From an uncultured Sphingobacteriales bacterium (GTDB taxonomy: Bacteria; Bacteroidota; Bacteroidia; Chitinophagales; Chitinophagaceae): 52,732 bases of DNA. The position numbers were made by a program, and so were the translations under genes. Location: assembly GCA_937991535.1 (NCBI GenBank), contig CALKHN010000065.1, positions 1-52,732 of the forward strand. Direction: 5' to 3'. The notes below the pieces were generated by a model that was given only the letters and a program-made list of their open reading frames with translations, made no database searches and was not told the origin of the DNA. Shown one piece after another: positions 42,005 to 51,822 of this stretch. Within the stretch, counting starts at the first letter, position 1. Each line of letters starts with the position of its first letter.

Positions 42005-44353
42005 ATGAGCAAAAAAAATTTTATCAGTTACCTCCTGAACCCCAAAAATTGGTGGCTGCCACTATCGCTCATTTTTGGAGTTAGCATGGTGGGTTTAATA
42101 ATGATTGGTGTGCACACTTATACCGAAGCGCCGCCTATCCCCTCTTATACTACGGCCGGTAAGGAAACTGTTTTTTCTAAGGAGGATATTTTAAAAGGTC
42201 AGGCGGTATTTCAAAAATACGCATTAATGGAATACGGCTCAATGTTTGGAGATGGTGCTAACAGGGGCCCTGATTATACTGCGGAAGCGCTGCATTATGT
42301 TGCCGGATACATGAATAGCTATTACCAGTTGAACGTAGGAGATATTCCAAATGAAGCTTTACTCCGGAAGGGAATTGTTGAGCAGGTGAAAGCCGAAATC
42401 AAAGCCAATCATTATAATAGAAACGATAACAGTGTAATGCTTAGCGATGCCCAGGTTTTTGCTGCCGGTGAGTTAATAAAATTTTACGTAAAAAAATTTA
42501 CAGATACCGGTTCGCCCGGAGCATTTAAACCAGCCGGCTATTTAACCAATAGTGAAGAAATAAGAAATTTAACTGCCTTTTTCTTTTGGGGCGCCTGGGT
42601 TTGTGGTGTGGAAAGGCCGGAAGAAACGTATAGCTATACGCATAACTGGCCTTATGACCCGGCTGCGGGAAACACACCTACTTCAGCTACTGTTTTGTGG
42701 AGCATTATAGGTTCTTTGGGGCTCATATTGGGGTTGGGTCTTGTTATGTATTATCATGGAAAGTTAGAACGGTTAGACGATGCTGCTTACACCCGCAAGG
42801 CACAGCCTTTTATGACAAAAGCTGATATCCGGAATTTTCAACCCGACCGTATTCAAAAAGCCACTTTCAAATTCTTTTTTGTGGCTATTGTACTTTTTGC
42901 TGTGCAGGTTCTATCGGGTATATTAACCGTTCATGATTTTGTAGGATTTGTGCATTTTTTTGGCTTTAATATTTCCGAGTCATTGCCTATTACAGTAACC
43001 AGAAGCTGGCATGTACAGTTATCCCTGTTATGGATTTCGGCCTGCTGGATAGGCGCCTCATTTTTTATGATGTCGCTTGTTTCACCCCTGCAACCCAAAG
43101 GCCAGGTTAAATTAATTAATGCCATATTCTGGCTAACAGTGTTGTTAGTAGCAGGTTCATTTACGGGTATGTTAATGGGACCCAAAGGGCTGCTCGGCAA
43201 AAACTGGTATTGGTTGGGTCACCAGGGATGGGAATATGTTGAAATCGGGAAATTATGGCAGGTTACCCTTGCTGTGGTTTTTATAATTTGGGCCATAACT
43301 ATATACCGGGGTATTAAACCCGTGATGAAAGTAAAACAACCCTGGGCCTTGCCCAATTGGTTAGTATATGCAACATTCAGTATTATTCTGCTATTGACGT
43401 CTGGTTTTATCGCTACACCTTCCACTAATTTTGTTATTGCCGATTTTTGGCGATGGATGGTAGTACACATGTGGGCTGAGGCATTTTTTGAAGTGTTTAC
43501 CACTGTACTCATCGGCTATTTTATGGTGTTAATGGGGCTGGTAAGCAAGCAGGCGGCAATCCGTGTTATTTACCTTGCTACCTTATTATTTCTTGGTTCG
43601 GGCTTACTCGGCATCTCTCATAACTTTTACTGGAACGCCAAACCAGTTGGTACAATGGCATTGGGAGCTGTGTTTTCAACATTGCAGGTTATACCCTTAG
43701 TGCTGCTCACCCTGGAAGCATGGCGTTTTAGTAAACTACCCAACCTGCTGGAAAATGGAAATGGCGTAAACGGAGATCATAATAAAAGGTTTGGGTTTTC
43801 AGAAGTATTTCTTTTCCTGGTAGGTGTTAATTTCTGGAACTTCTTTGGCGCCGGTGTACTGGGTTTCATCATTAATCTGCCCATTGCCAATTACTATGAA
43901 CATGGAACCTACCTTACCGTTAATCATGGGCATGCTGCATTAATGGGTGTGTATGGCAATCTGGCGATTGCGGCGGTATTGTTCTGTTGCCAACTGTTGT
44001 TCAAAGCCGAATGGTGGAAGCCAGCGGTTATTAAAACAGCTTTCTGGTCCATTAATATAGGATTATTACTGATGATATTTCTTGATTTATTTCCTGCCGG
44101 GATATGGCAATTTACAACGGTAACGGAACGGGGCTTATGGTATGCCCGCAGTAGTGCATTTATTGAAAGTTCAGGCTTTCAAACGCTTACCTGGCTACGT
44201 ATAATTGGCGGCTCACTGTTTACTTTAGGAGGTGTGGCGCCGCTTGTTTGGTTTATTACACGTAGCAGCGCGGCGCTAAAAGAAAGCAAAACTGAAGCCG
44301 TAACAATATTGCCGGCGCATGAAACAGACAGATTTCAGGTAGACTATAATTAA
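42005..44353 (+). CDS. norB: quinol-dependent nitric oxide reductase (qNor/NorB)
   Basis: A 782-residue single-chain NO reductase with 14 predicted TM helices. It reduces NO to nitrous oxide with electrons from quinol. The long N-terminal periplasmic cytochrome c-like domain (about residues 50-210, KGQAVFQKYALMEYGSMFGDG) lacks a CxxCH heme site, as in qNor. The NorB landmarks HMWAEAFFEVF (about residue 490) and SHNFYW follow. It is divergent from the FNR-like regulator, which fits NO- or oxygen-dependent control. The chain is full length with no visible truncation. Confidence 0.94.
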   Translation: MSKKNFISYLLNPKNWWLPLSLIFGVSMVGLIMIGVHTYTEAPPIPSYTTAGKETVFSKEDILKGQAVFQKYALMEYGSMFGDGANRGPDYTAEALHYVAGYMNSYYQLNVGDIPNEALLRKGIVEQVKAEIKANHYNRNDNSVMLSDAQVFAAGELIKFYVKKFTDTGSPGAFKPAGYLTNSEEIRNLTAFFFWGAWVCGVERPEETYSYTHNWPYDPAAGNTPTSATVLWSIIGSLGLILGLGLVMYYHGKLERLDDAAYTRKAQPFMTKADIRNFQPDRIQKATFKFFFVAIVLFAVQVLSGILTVHDFVGFVHFFGFNISESLPITVTRSWHVQLSLLWISACWIGASFFMMSLVSPLQPKGQVKLINAIFWLTVLLVAGSFTGMLMGPKGLLGKNWYWLGHQGWEYVEIGKLWQVTLAVVFIIWAITIYRGIKPVMKVKQPWALPNWLVYATFSIILLLTSGFIATPSTNFVIADFWRWMVVHMWAEAFFEVFTTVLIGYFMVLMGLVSKQAAIRVIYLATLLFLGSGLLGISHNFYWNAKPVGTMALGAVFSTLQVIPLVLLTLEAWRFSKLPNLLENGNGVNGDHNKRFGFSEVFLFLVGVNFWNFFGAGVLGFIINLPIANYYEHGTYLTVNHGHAALMGVYGNLAIAAVLFCCQLLFKAEWWKPAVIKTAFWSINIGLLLMIFLDLFPAGIWQFTTVTERGLWYARSSAFIESSGFQTLTWLRIIGGSLFTLGGVAPLVWFITRSSAALKESKTEAVTILPAHETDRFQVDYN

Positions 44354-44532
44354 AAAATAATGAACGAAATCGTGCTCAGGTTTTTGCTGTAACAAACCTG
44401 TGCAAATAGTTGCTGAAAGCGCAGCGACTTATCCTTCAGTCAGTTCCTCTAAGCGGTGTGGAAGCACAAAGGGTGCGTCTGTAATTCTTGGAACTGCCAT
44501 AAGTTAGTCTCGTCAATCTCCTTTCTCCTGCT

Positions 44533-44540
44533 TATTTTTG
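44533..44540 (+). promoter_or_regulatory. candidate -7 box for proB
   Basis: TATTTTTG matches the Bacteroidota -7 consensus TAnnTTTG 37 bases before the proB ATG, giving a short 5' leader. No -33 TTTG is found at the usual spacing. The rest of the 216-bp gap shows only a weak CAGGTTT/AAACCTG hairpin (44377-44400) that may end the norB transcript. Confidence 0.35.
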
Positions 44541-44569
44541 TGTTCTCTTTCAGAACATAAGTCTTGGTC

Positions 44570-45604
44570 ATGCAAAAAAAGGTATTGGTTATTAAATTAG
44601 GTACGGCAGTTATTACAGATGATGAAGGAAGGATTGATCAATTGGTTATAAAAAAAATTACCGCGCAAATTGCTATGCTTAGCAGGGAATATAATATCGT
44701 GCTGGTATCCAGTGGAGCGGTGGGCAGCGGCAAGTCGTTCTTTAAAAAATACAAGGGTACATTAACCGAAAAAAAGGCAGCGGCGGCTGTGGGCAATCCG
44801 ATGCTTATTAATTTGTATCACCAATATTTTTCGGCTTACAATATTCCTGTAGCGCAGGCCTTATGCGAAAGGCATCATTTTTCTAACCGAAAACAATTTC
44901 TGCAGCTTAAAGAAACCTTTGCGGAATTCTGGCAAAACAATATTTTGCCGGTGGTGAATGAAAACGATCTGGTGAGTAATATTGAACTCAAATTTTCTGA
45001 TAACGACGAACTGGCTACGCTTATTGCTATTGGCTTTGATGCCGATACGCTGATGCTTTGCACTTCAGCCGGCGGACTGATGGATGCCGAAAAAAACATC
45101 ATACCTGCCGTACAAAAAATTGATGCTGCCATTCTGGGATATGTAACCAAAACAAAATCAAGCCTGGGATTGGGCGGCATGCTTTCCAAACTTACGTCTA
45201 CCAAGCTGGCCGTTTCGCTCGGAATAAGAGTGATCATTTGCGGGTTAAGCGGAAAGGATACCTTAATTTCGGCGCTGCAGGGGAAAAACGGTACTACCTT
45301 TGCCGCTCAACCCTCCAATCTCAAAGCACGCCAAAAGTGGTTAGCCAGCGGTTCTATCACTATTGGTAGTGTATATGTAGATAAAGGAGCGTCAAAAGCG
45401 CTGCATGCGCGGAAGAGCTTACTCACGGTAGGTATCAAAAAAGTAAAGGGTAATTTCGTTGCCGGTGAGGTAATACAATTGATTGACGAAGATGAAACAA
45501 TTGTAGGTGTAGCCAAATCCAAACTTAGCGGAACCGAGATCAGTAAACAAATTGCACATAAAAATATTGTTGCGGCCCACGCCGATGACATTGTTATTTT
45601 TTAA
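44570..45604 (+). CDS. proB: glutamate 5-kinase
   Basis: A 344-residue ProB, the first enzyme of proline synthesis. It phosphorylates glutamate. The amino-acid-kinase domain carries VSSGAVGSG (about residue 48) and NENDLVSN. A C-terminal PUA domain (from about residue 265; SITIGSVYVDKGA) is present. I start at ATG 44570; the TTG six bases upstream is unlikely. proA follows within 9 bp. Confidence 0.93.
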   Translation: MQKKVLVIKLGTAVITDDEGRIDQLVIKKITAQIAMLSREYNIVLVSSGAVGSGKSFFKKYKGTLTEKKAAAAVGNPMLINLYHQYFSAYNIPVAQALCERHHFSNRKQFLQLKETFAEFWQNNILPVVNENDLVSNIELKFSDNDELATLIAIGFDADTLMLCTSAGGLMDAEKNIIPAVQKIDAAILGYVTKTKSSLGLGGMLSKLTSTKLAVSLGIRVIICGLSGKDTLISALQGKNGTTFAAQPSNLKARQKWLASGSITIGSVYVDKGASKALHARKSLLTVGIKKVKGNFVAGEVIQLIDEDETIVGVAKSKLSGTEISKQIAHKNIVAAHADDIVIF

Positions 45605-45613
45605 TTGACAGGA

Positions 45614-46855
45614 ATGAGTACTACAATTGCGCAGATAAAAAAAGCATACCAGGCAGCTCCGCAACTAAGGGCGGTGGATGATAAACAGCTAAAGAAGATT
45701 TTACTGATGCTGGCGGATGAAATCGAGAAACAACAGGCTTCCCTGCTAAAGGCAAATCAGGCCGACGTAGCAAAGCAGGACCCCGGCAATCCACGCACCG
45801 ATCGCTTAAGACTGGATGAAAAAAGAATCAAAAATATCGCGCAGAGTATCCGTAAAGTGAGCCGCCTGCCCAATCCTGCGGGAAAGATCCTGGAGAAACG
45901 GAAACTGAAGAATGGCTTATTGCTTGAAAAAATAGCAGTTCCCCTGGGAGTGGTGGGCGCCATATACGAATCAAGACCTAATGTAACTTTTGATATTGCT
46001 GCTTTATGCATTCGCAGTGCCAATGCCTGCGTGCTCAAAGGCAGCAGTGAAGCGGAACGCTCAAATCTTGCAGCCGTACGCATTATACAGCAGGTGTTAA
46101 AAAAGAACGGGCTTCCTGCGGCCGTGGTTACTTTGCTACCCTCGGAAAGAGAAACCGTGCAGGAGTTATTTACCGCTACACAATATGTGGATGTGCTGAT
46201 ACCCCGGGGTTCGGATGGCCTTATCAGTTATGTACGCAAGAACAGCCTTGTTCCGGTTATTGAAACAGGGGCAGGTGTGTGCCATGTATATGTGGAAAAG
46301 AAAGCCGATATCGGCAAAGCGGTGAATATTACAGTGAATGCAAAGGTTTCCCGCCCCTCGGTATGCAATGCCATGGACGCGCTGCTGGTAGATCAATCCA
46401 TCGCCAGTGAATTTTTGCAAAAGTTACAACCCGCGCTGGGGCAATACCATGTTGAGATCTTCGCCGATCCGGCTGCTTATAAAATATTAAAAGGGTATCC
46501 GCATCTTCGCAGGGCAACCCTGGCTGATTTTGGAAGAGAGTTTCTCGATCTGAAATGCGCTGTTAAAGTAGTGAAGGATTCCACCGAAGCGATTGACCAT
46601 ATCCGTAAGTATTCAACCAAACATTCGGAAGCGATCGTAACGGAAGATAAAAAACAGGCTGAATATTTTTTACATGAAGTAGATGCCGCCGCTGTTTACC
46701 ACAATGCCTCTACACGGTTTACCGACGGTGAGGAATTTGGTTTGGGCGCCGAAATTGGTATCTCCACTCAAAAGCTCCATGCCCGCGGGCCTTTTGCACT
46801 GGAGAAATTAGTAACAGAAAAATGGGTGGTAAGAGGGAATGGACAGGTGAGGTAA
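45614..46855 (+). CDS. proA: gamma-glutamyl phosphate reductase
   Basis: A 413-residue ProA, an aldehyde-dehydrogenase-fold enzyme that makes glutamate semialdehyde from the product of ProB. Catalytic Cys is in ETGAGVCHVYVE (about residue 220). The NADP-binding segment IYESRPNVT (about 117) is visible. It starts at ATG 45614, 9 bp after the proB stop, so the two form an operon. Complete and typical in length. Confidence 0.95.
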   Translation: MSTTIAQIKKAYQAAPQLRAVDDKQLKKILLMLADEIEKQQASLLKANQADVAKQDPGNPRTDRLRLDEKRIKNIAQSIRKVSRLPNPAGKILEKRKLKNGLLLEKIAVPLGVVGAIYESRPNVTFDIAALCIRSANACVLKGSSEAERSNLAAVRIIQQVLKKNGLPAAVVTLLPSERETVQELFTATQYVDVLIPRGSDGLISYVRKNSLVPVIETGAGVCHVYVEKKADIGKAVNITVNAKVSRPSVCNAMDALLVDQSIASEFLQKLQPALGQYHVEIFADPAAYKILKGYPHLRRATLADFGREFLDLKCAVKVVKDSTEAIDHIRKYSTKHSEAIVTEDKKQAEYFLHEVDAAAVYHNASTRFTDGEEFGLGAEIGISTQKLHARGPFALEKLVTEKWVVRGNGQVR

Positions 46856-46857
46856 TT

Positions 46858-47035
46858 TGAAAATTTGAAAATTTGAAAATGTGGAAATGTGAAAATGTGG
46901 AAATGTGGAAATGTGGAAAGAAGCGTCAGCCCGTGGGTAAAGCGTTGGAAAATATGGAATTGTGGAGTTCCCTGCCTTGTAACTTGTATCCTTATAACTT
47001 GCACCCTGTAACTTGTAACTTGTAATCTGCAACCT
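46858..47035. repeat. degenerate tandem short repeats between proA and uxaB
   Basis: Two low-complexity arrays: AATTTGAAA/ATGTGGAAA units in 46858-46918 and TAACTTG/TAACTTGTA units in 46978-47035. They code for nothing supported. Similar words (ATTTTCAAA) recur at about 51480-51535, next to lpxB, in the other orientation. The region has no clear terminator hairpin. They look like dispersed genomic repeats. Confidence 0.65.
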
Positions 47036-47085
47036 GCACCTTGTTCTTTTCGGATTTCAGAATTTTAGTCTTCGAACTTTTATAT

Positions 47086-48585
47086 ATGATACTCAACAAA
47101 ACGAATCTTTCAGTTATTAAAAGCAACGCAGTACAAAAACCGGAAACCAGCGTGTTTGAATTGCCGGAAAGAGTATTGCAATTTGGCACAGGTGTATTGT
47201 TACGGGGGCTGCCCGATTATTTTATTGATAAAGCCAACCGGCAGGGCCTATTTAACGGCAGGGTAGTAGTGGTAAAATCAACAGACGCCGGTGGAACCGA
47301 TGCTTTTGAAGCGCAGGATGGATTATACACTTTATGTGTGCGAGGCATAGATAAAGGGGAAAAAGCAGAAGAGAACCTCATTTCTTCGGCTATAAGCCGG
47401 GTGTTATCGGCAAAGCAGCAGTGGGATGATATTTTAAAATGTGCACATAATCCTCAACTGCAGATCATTGTTTCCAATACCACTGAGGTTGGAATAACAT
47501 TGGTGGAAGAAGATATCCGGCAGAAGCCGCCTGCTTCATTTCCTGCAAAACTTTTGGCCTTTTTATATGAAAGGTATAAGGCCTGTGGGGGTAAGGCAGA
47601 TGGAGGTATGGTTATAATTCCTACTGAATTAATTGTTGGCAATGGTGACCGGCTTGCCGAAATTGTATTTGCCCTGTCCCGGCACAACAAACTGGAAGAA
47701 GGTTTTATGCAGTGGCTGAAGGCAAACAATACTTTCTGCAATTCGCTGGTAGACCGCATTGTACCGGGGAAACCCGCTGCTGAAGCAAAGCAAAAAATAG
47801 AAGACGATCTGGGCTACACCGATGAATTGCTGATCATCTGTGAAGTATACCGGTTATGGGCCATTGAGGGAGATGAAAAAGTAAAAAAGATATTGTCTTT
47901 CGCTCCTGCCGATAGCGGGGTGATCATTGCACCGGACATAGAAATGTACCGCGAACTCAAACTGCGGTTACTAAATGGAACGCATACCCTAAGCTGCGGA
48001 CTGGCTTTTTTATCCGGATTTAATACGGTAAAAGAAGCGATGGAAGACCAGGCGTTCGGAGGGTTCGTACATGATCTGATGCTCAGCGAGATCGCTCCCG
48101 CCATTCCCGTAAAAGTGGATGCGGCGGAAGCTGAGCGTTTTGGCTTGCAGGTGCTGGACAGGTTTCGCAATCCTTTTATCAATCACCAGTGGATCAGCAT
48201 AACCATGCAGTATACCTCAAAAATGAAAATGCGGGTGGTGCCGGTGCTGCAAAAGTATTTTGCTGATCACAACAAGGTACCCCGGCATATCGCTCTGGGC
48301 TTTGCCGCTTATTTGCTGTTTATGAAAGCGGTAAAAAAGGAAAGCAGCGGTTACCAGGGCGAATGGAATGGTAAATCTTATCCGATCAATGATGACAAAG
48401 CAGTTTATTTTTTTGAACAATGGAAAAAATACGAGGCCGATGAAATGGTGCAGCAGGTATTTAGCGATACCAGCTTATGGGGTACCGATCTTTCCGCACT
48501 GCCCGGATTTGTACAGGCCGTGCAGACCCTTCTCAAAGCTTTGATGAAAGAAGCACCTGTAAGCCTTATCGCCGGTTTGCAATAA
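47086..48585 (+). CDS. uxaB: tagaturonate reductase / altronate oxidoreductase
   Basis: A 499-residue mannitol-dehydrogenase-family enzyme. It opens with a Rossmann-like GTGVLLRGLPDYFID (about residue 33) and has VVVKSTDAGGTDAF and later RIVPGKP. The stretch LKLRLLNGTHTLSCG is the conserved Lys/His active-site region. UxaB reduces tagaturonate to altronate with NADH in galacturonate breakdown. I start at ATG 47086, since the earlier TTG frame lacks homology. No other hexuronate genes are nearby, so it stands alone. Confidence 0.88.
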   Translation: MILNKTNLSVIKSNAVQKPETSVFELPERVLQFGTGVLLRGLPDYFIDKANRQGLFNGRVVVVKSTDAGGTDAFEAQDGLYTLCVRGIDKGEKAEENLISSAISRVLSAKQQWDDILKCAHNPQLQIIVSNTTEVGITLVEEDIRQKPPASFPAKLLAFLYERYKACGGKADGGMVIIPTELIVGNGDRLAEIVFALSRHNKLEEGFMQWLKANNTFCNSLVDRIVPGKPAAEAKQKIEDDLGYTDELLIICEVYRLWAIEGDEKVKKILSFAPADSGVIIAPDIEMYRELKLRLLNGTHTLSCGLAFLSGFNTVKEAMEDQAFGGFVHDLMLSEIAPAIPVKVDAAEAERFGLQVLDRFRNPFINHQWISITMQYTSKMKMRVVPVLQKYFADHNKVPRHIALGFAAYLLFMKAVKKESSGYQGEWNGKSYPINDDKAVYFFEQWKKYEADEMVQQVFSDTSLWGTDLSALPGFVQAVQTLLKALMKEAPVSLIAGLQ

Positions 48586-48612
48586 CGTTTGGTTATTTTG
48601 GGCTAGCCATGT

Positions 48613-49620
48613 TTAAAAATATATCTCTGTTGCACCGTAGCCAAAAGATGGATGAAACTGGTTGACAAAGGATTTTACCTCTTTTTTGTGACGGAGGATA
48701 TCATGAATTTCATCGCGCAGTTTACCGGTGCCTACTCCATGCACAACAATAAGTATTGACTGGTGATGCTGCAGGGCAAGGTCATAATATTTTTCAAAGG
48801 TTTTTAATTGAAGATCTAGCTTCTCGGCTTTGCCCATTTTTTGCCAATAGCCGGTAAGCTTTTCAATGTGCAGGTCTATTACAGTACGTGGAGGGGCGCC
48901 GGCATTTGTTTTTGCAGACTCGTATATTTTAAATCCCGCTGCCGATAGTTTATCTAAGCTGGGCTTTTCTTCTATGATCCGGTCGGGGTATTTTTCAAAC
49001 AACGGGTACGAGAAACTGGCTTCCTGCTTCAGTTTCATTTCTTCAATTTTCTGGAAAACCTGTTTGGCGCGCAGCTTTAAAAAAGTTTCATAATATTCGG
49101 CTTTGGTTTTATCGGGCTTTGTTAGTGAAAATTCGAACCAGAACTTAGGCGTATCGTTCAGGTTTTCAAAAGGCACATCGTGCAGGTAAAAATCGTTGAG
49201 CGGCAGTACTTCATTTTTCAATTCAAATTCCGCTTCTCCGGCAAGTGATAACTCATAGGTAAAGGAAAAAGTATTTTCTGTTTGATTAACAAGATAGAGT
49301 TTAAATTTCTCCACAATATCATCATCAAATACGTCTTTATCAAATACAGGCAAAAAAGCAAGCCATACGCCTTCGCCTACTTTGTATTTCGCATTGTTCT
49401 TTTCTTTTTTTATATCGTCAACATATTGCTTTGGTTTTTTAAAGTCTGTTTTCTTTTGAGAAAATCTTTTGAAATAAGGAAAATCAATCTGGTCGAGGTA
49501 TGCGGGAAACTTAACGCCTTTTACATTTACTATTACCATTTTGTCATTGATGATATCAATGATCTGTCCTTCTTCATCCGAATGAAGCAGTAAAACCGTA
49601 TCGCCTAACTGGTATTTCAT
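48613..49620 (-). CDS. DUF2027 and Smr-domain protein
   Basis: A 335-residue protein. The N-terminal part is the DUF2027 region of Bacteroidota (KYQLGDTVLLLHSDEEG onward, with VKFPAYLDQIDFPY). The C-terminal Smr (MutS2-type) nuclease/nucleic-acid-binding domain has DLHIEKLTGYW and VVHGVGTGKLRDEI. I start at 49620, the ATG of MKYQ; the frame can be extended 15 residues upstream, but these look non-native. Its exact job is unknown. Confidence 0.88.
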   Translation of the reverse strand: MKYQLGDTVLLLHSDEEGQIIDIINDKMVIVNVKGVKFPAYLDQIDFPYFKRFSQKKTDFKKPKQYVDDIKKEKNNAKYKVGEGVWLAFLPVFDKDVFDDDIVEKFKLYLVNQTENTFSFTYELSLAGEAEFELKNEVLPLNDFYLHDVPFENLNDTPKFWFEFSLTKPDKTKAEYYETFLKLRAKQVFQKIEEMKLKQEASFSYPLFEKYPDRIIEEKPSLDKLSAAGFKIYESAKTNAGAPPRTVIDLHIEKLTGYWQKMGKAEKLDLQLKTFEKYYDLALQHHQSILIVVHGVGTGKLRDEIHDILRHKKEVKSFVNQFHPSFGYGATEIYF

Positions 49621-50153
49621 AACAGGCAAAAATACGAATAATCGGGTATCCGTCGCAAATGCCACCCTTCAACGGGTGTATTGCAAACGTCGCTTTGCTT
49701 TGCTTTATGTGGGCGGTGAAGACACACCCACGGAGGGAGCCCTGGCTGGTGTTGTCCCCGCCAGCCAGCGACAATTTGGAATGCACCTCCCTTCAACTGT
49801 CGTTGCAGACCTTTGCAACGATACTTGCATGCTGCAGGAGCAATGGTGCGCTTTTGTATTGTTATGGCGAGGTACGAACCATCTGTATTGTTCTTCCACG
49901 GGTTATCGTTTGATTGTAGCGAAGATAGATGCTTCCTGCATCAGCATGACAGGCCATAGTGTGTTGCTGAACTGGAGTGCAAGAGCTGAACCCATCCTGT
50001 TGCTTGTCATGCTGAGGAACGAAGCATCTGTATATTATTTGTTTTTTGTGATCCGCCACGGCGGACAGGTTCGGCTTTTGATGCTTCGTATCGTATCGTA
50101 TTCTTTCCGTTTTAGGCATTAGCTTTGCGGCTTGTACAATCAAACGCATTGCT
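49621..50153. repeat. 533-bp gap with a dispersed repeat
   Basis: No gene is supported. The frames on both strands are shadows of a repeat. The words GTCATGCTGAGGAACGAAGC and its relatives near 50005-50035 and 49940-49960 resemble a dispersed Bacteroidota intergenic repeat. GTGGGCGGTGAAGACACACC and the Gly/Pro-rich segment at 49720-49770 contain short inverted pieces (TGGCTGG/CCAGCCA). It may be a fossil palindromic element. Confidence 0.5.
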
Positions 50154-50321
50154 ATGGGCATATGGCATCAAATAGCACAGTATCTCTTTCTCAAAAAGAA
50201 AGATAAGGATGAAGAACCTGGTTCATTGATAAAATATATGCACAGTATCAACCGCATATCCATTTTGCTGTTTCTTTTCGCTATTATTGTAATGATCATC
50301 CGTTCTGCAAAAAGTTGCTGA
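50154..50321 (+). CDS. DUF6728-like small membrane protein
   Basis: A 55-residue frame, too short for most callers: amphipathic MGIWHQIAQYLFLKKKDKDE, then SLIKYMHSINRIS and one TM helix (about residues 36-50). It resembles the DUF6728 family of Bacteroidota, as I recall it. Its 3' end overlaps the convergent lpxB end by 26 bases. Function unknown. Confidence 0.7.
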   Translation: MGIWHQIAQYLFLKKKDKDEEPGSLIKYMHSINRISILLFLFAIIVMIIRSAKSC

Positions 50322-51399
50322 TCGCTTTTGCGGCATTGGCAGATGCATGTCCTCCTTTGCTCAGTAATGTTTTTAGTGCGCCGTAATCTTCCTGCAGTTG
50401 TTCAATGCGCTGTTTGCTGGTAAGCAGTTCATGTAGTTCTTTTTTTACATTGCTTACGGTGAGTTCATGTTGTATCAGCTCTTTTACCAGGGGCTTATCC
50501 ATAATAAGATTCACCAGTGAAATGTATTTTATTTTAATTACCCGTTTGGCAATTTCATATGAAACAGCGCTGCCCTTATAGCAAACTACTTCGGGCACGC
50601 CAAACAGCGCGGTTTCTAACGTAGCCGTACCTGAAGTAACCAGCGCGGCCGTTGCCTGCATTAAAAGATCGTATGTTTTGCCCGACACGGCTTTCACATT
50701 GCTGTAGCCGCTGAGCATGTTGTTGTAAAAATCCCTGTCTAATCCCGGCGCCATGGCTACCACAAATTCGTAATCAGTAAAATGCCTGCTTACTTCAAGC
50801 ATTACAGGTAGTTTTTTCAGTATCTCCTGCTTGCGGCTGCCAGGTAGCAGGGCGATTATGTTGGTTTTTACGGTGGCTTTATGCTGCTCCTGCCATTCAT
50901 TCACTACTTCCACCAGGGGATGCCCTACATATTCCACCGTGTAGTTCCATTTTTTGTAAAAATCTTTTTCAAAAGGCAGGATCACCAGCATTTTATCTAC
51001 ACAATGCTTAATGATGTTTACCCTGTTTTCCTTCCAGGCCCATACCTGGGGGGAAATATAATAGATAACTTTTAGCCCCTGCTTTTTAGCCCATTGGGCT
51101 ATGCGCAGATTAAAGCCGGGGTAATCAATGAGTATGATCGCATCGGGTTTGAAATCAGCAATATCTTTTTTACAGAAAGAAAGGTTTCGCAAAATGGTGC
51201 GGAGGTTTTTAACAACTTCAATAAATCCCATGAAGGCCAGTTCACGGTAATGCTTTACCAGGCGAGCGCCGGCAGCTTGCATCATATCGCCACCCCAGCA
51301 CCGGATATCGGCGCCGGCATCCGTTTTTTTTAACTCTTTAACCAGGTTCGACCCATGCAAATCACCCGATGCCTCTCCTGCTATAATGTAGTACTTCAT
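50296..51399 (-). CDS. lpxB: lipid-A-disaccharide synthase
   Basis: A 367-residue LpxB glycosyltransferase that condenses UDP-diacylglucosamine with lipid X to make the disaccharide core of lipid A at the inner membrane. It opens with IIAGEASGDLHG, has DYPGFNLRIAQWAKKQG (about residue 90), YYISPQVWAWKENR, LPFEKDFY and ALLPGSRKQEI, and TSGTATLETALFGVPEVVCYK near residue 260. It is downstream of surE and a small membrane gene on the same strand, a common Bacteroidota order. Confidence 0.95.
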   Translation of the reverse strand: MKYYIIAGEASGDLHGSNLVKELKKTDAGADIRCWGGDMMQAAGARLVKHYRELAFMGFIEVVKNLRTILRNLSFCKKDIADFKPDAIILIDYPGFNLRIAQWAKKQGLKVIYYISPQVWAWKENRVNIIKHCVDKMLVILPFEKDFYKKWNYTVEYVGHPLVEVVNEWQEQHKATVKTNIIALLPGSRKQEILKKLPVMLEVSRHFTDYEFVVAMAPGLDRDFYNNMLSGYSNVKAVSGKTYDLLMQATAALVTSGTATLETALFGVPEVVCYKGSAVSYEIAKRVIKIKYISLVNLIMDKPLVKELIQHELTVSNVKKELHELLTSKQRIEQLQEDYGALKTLLSKGGHASANAAKAISNFLQNG

Positions 51400-51522
51400 T
51401 TTTTACTTTCCACTATTCCTGAACCGTATTTCACCTTTCTCTTCTCACCGCTTACATTCTTCAATTCCGAAATTTTTCTTTCATTTTCAAATTTTCAAAT
51501 TGGCATATTTCTCACATTTCCC

Positions 51523-51822
51523 TCATTCCCAAACTTTAAACAATAATGCTGCGATAGCATATATAAGGGTAACTGCAAAAATACCTTTTGCCGTTTGATC
51601 CTTTCTGGAATTAATGTACAAAGTAAAAATAACGATGTTCAAAAAAAGGCAGGGAATGCTTATGGCAGTAACCAGCCTCTTATTATCATGTAATGCGCCA
51701 AACATATCGCCCATACTGTACAGGGGATAAAATTTCAAAAAATAGTAAATTATAAGACTCAGCATGGGAGTTACAAGTCCCAGGATCAAACCAAAGGGAA
51801 GGTTGTCTTTTTTAAAAATCAC
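51523..51822 (-). CDS. small membrane protein between surE and lpxB
   Basis: A 99-residue protein with three hydrophobic segments (about residues 10-30, 47-68 and 78-95). Its ATG overlaps the surE stop by four bases, so translation is coupled. A small membrane gene often lies in this place in Bacteroidota. No motif is recognisable. Confidence 0.72.
   Translation of the reverse strand: MIFKKDNLPFGLILGLVTPMLSLIIYYFLKFYPLYSMGDMFGALHDNKRLVTAISIPCLFLNIVIFTLYINSRKDQTAKGIFAVTLIYAIAALLFKVWE

Noticed and set aside
49676..50122. 148-codon frame in the gap left of lpxB
   Set aside because: Composed of dispersed-repeat sequence; frames on both strands are equally open.
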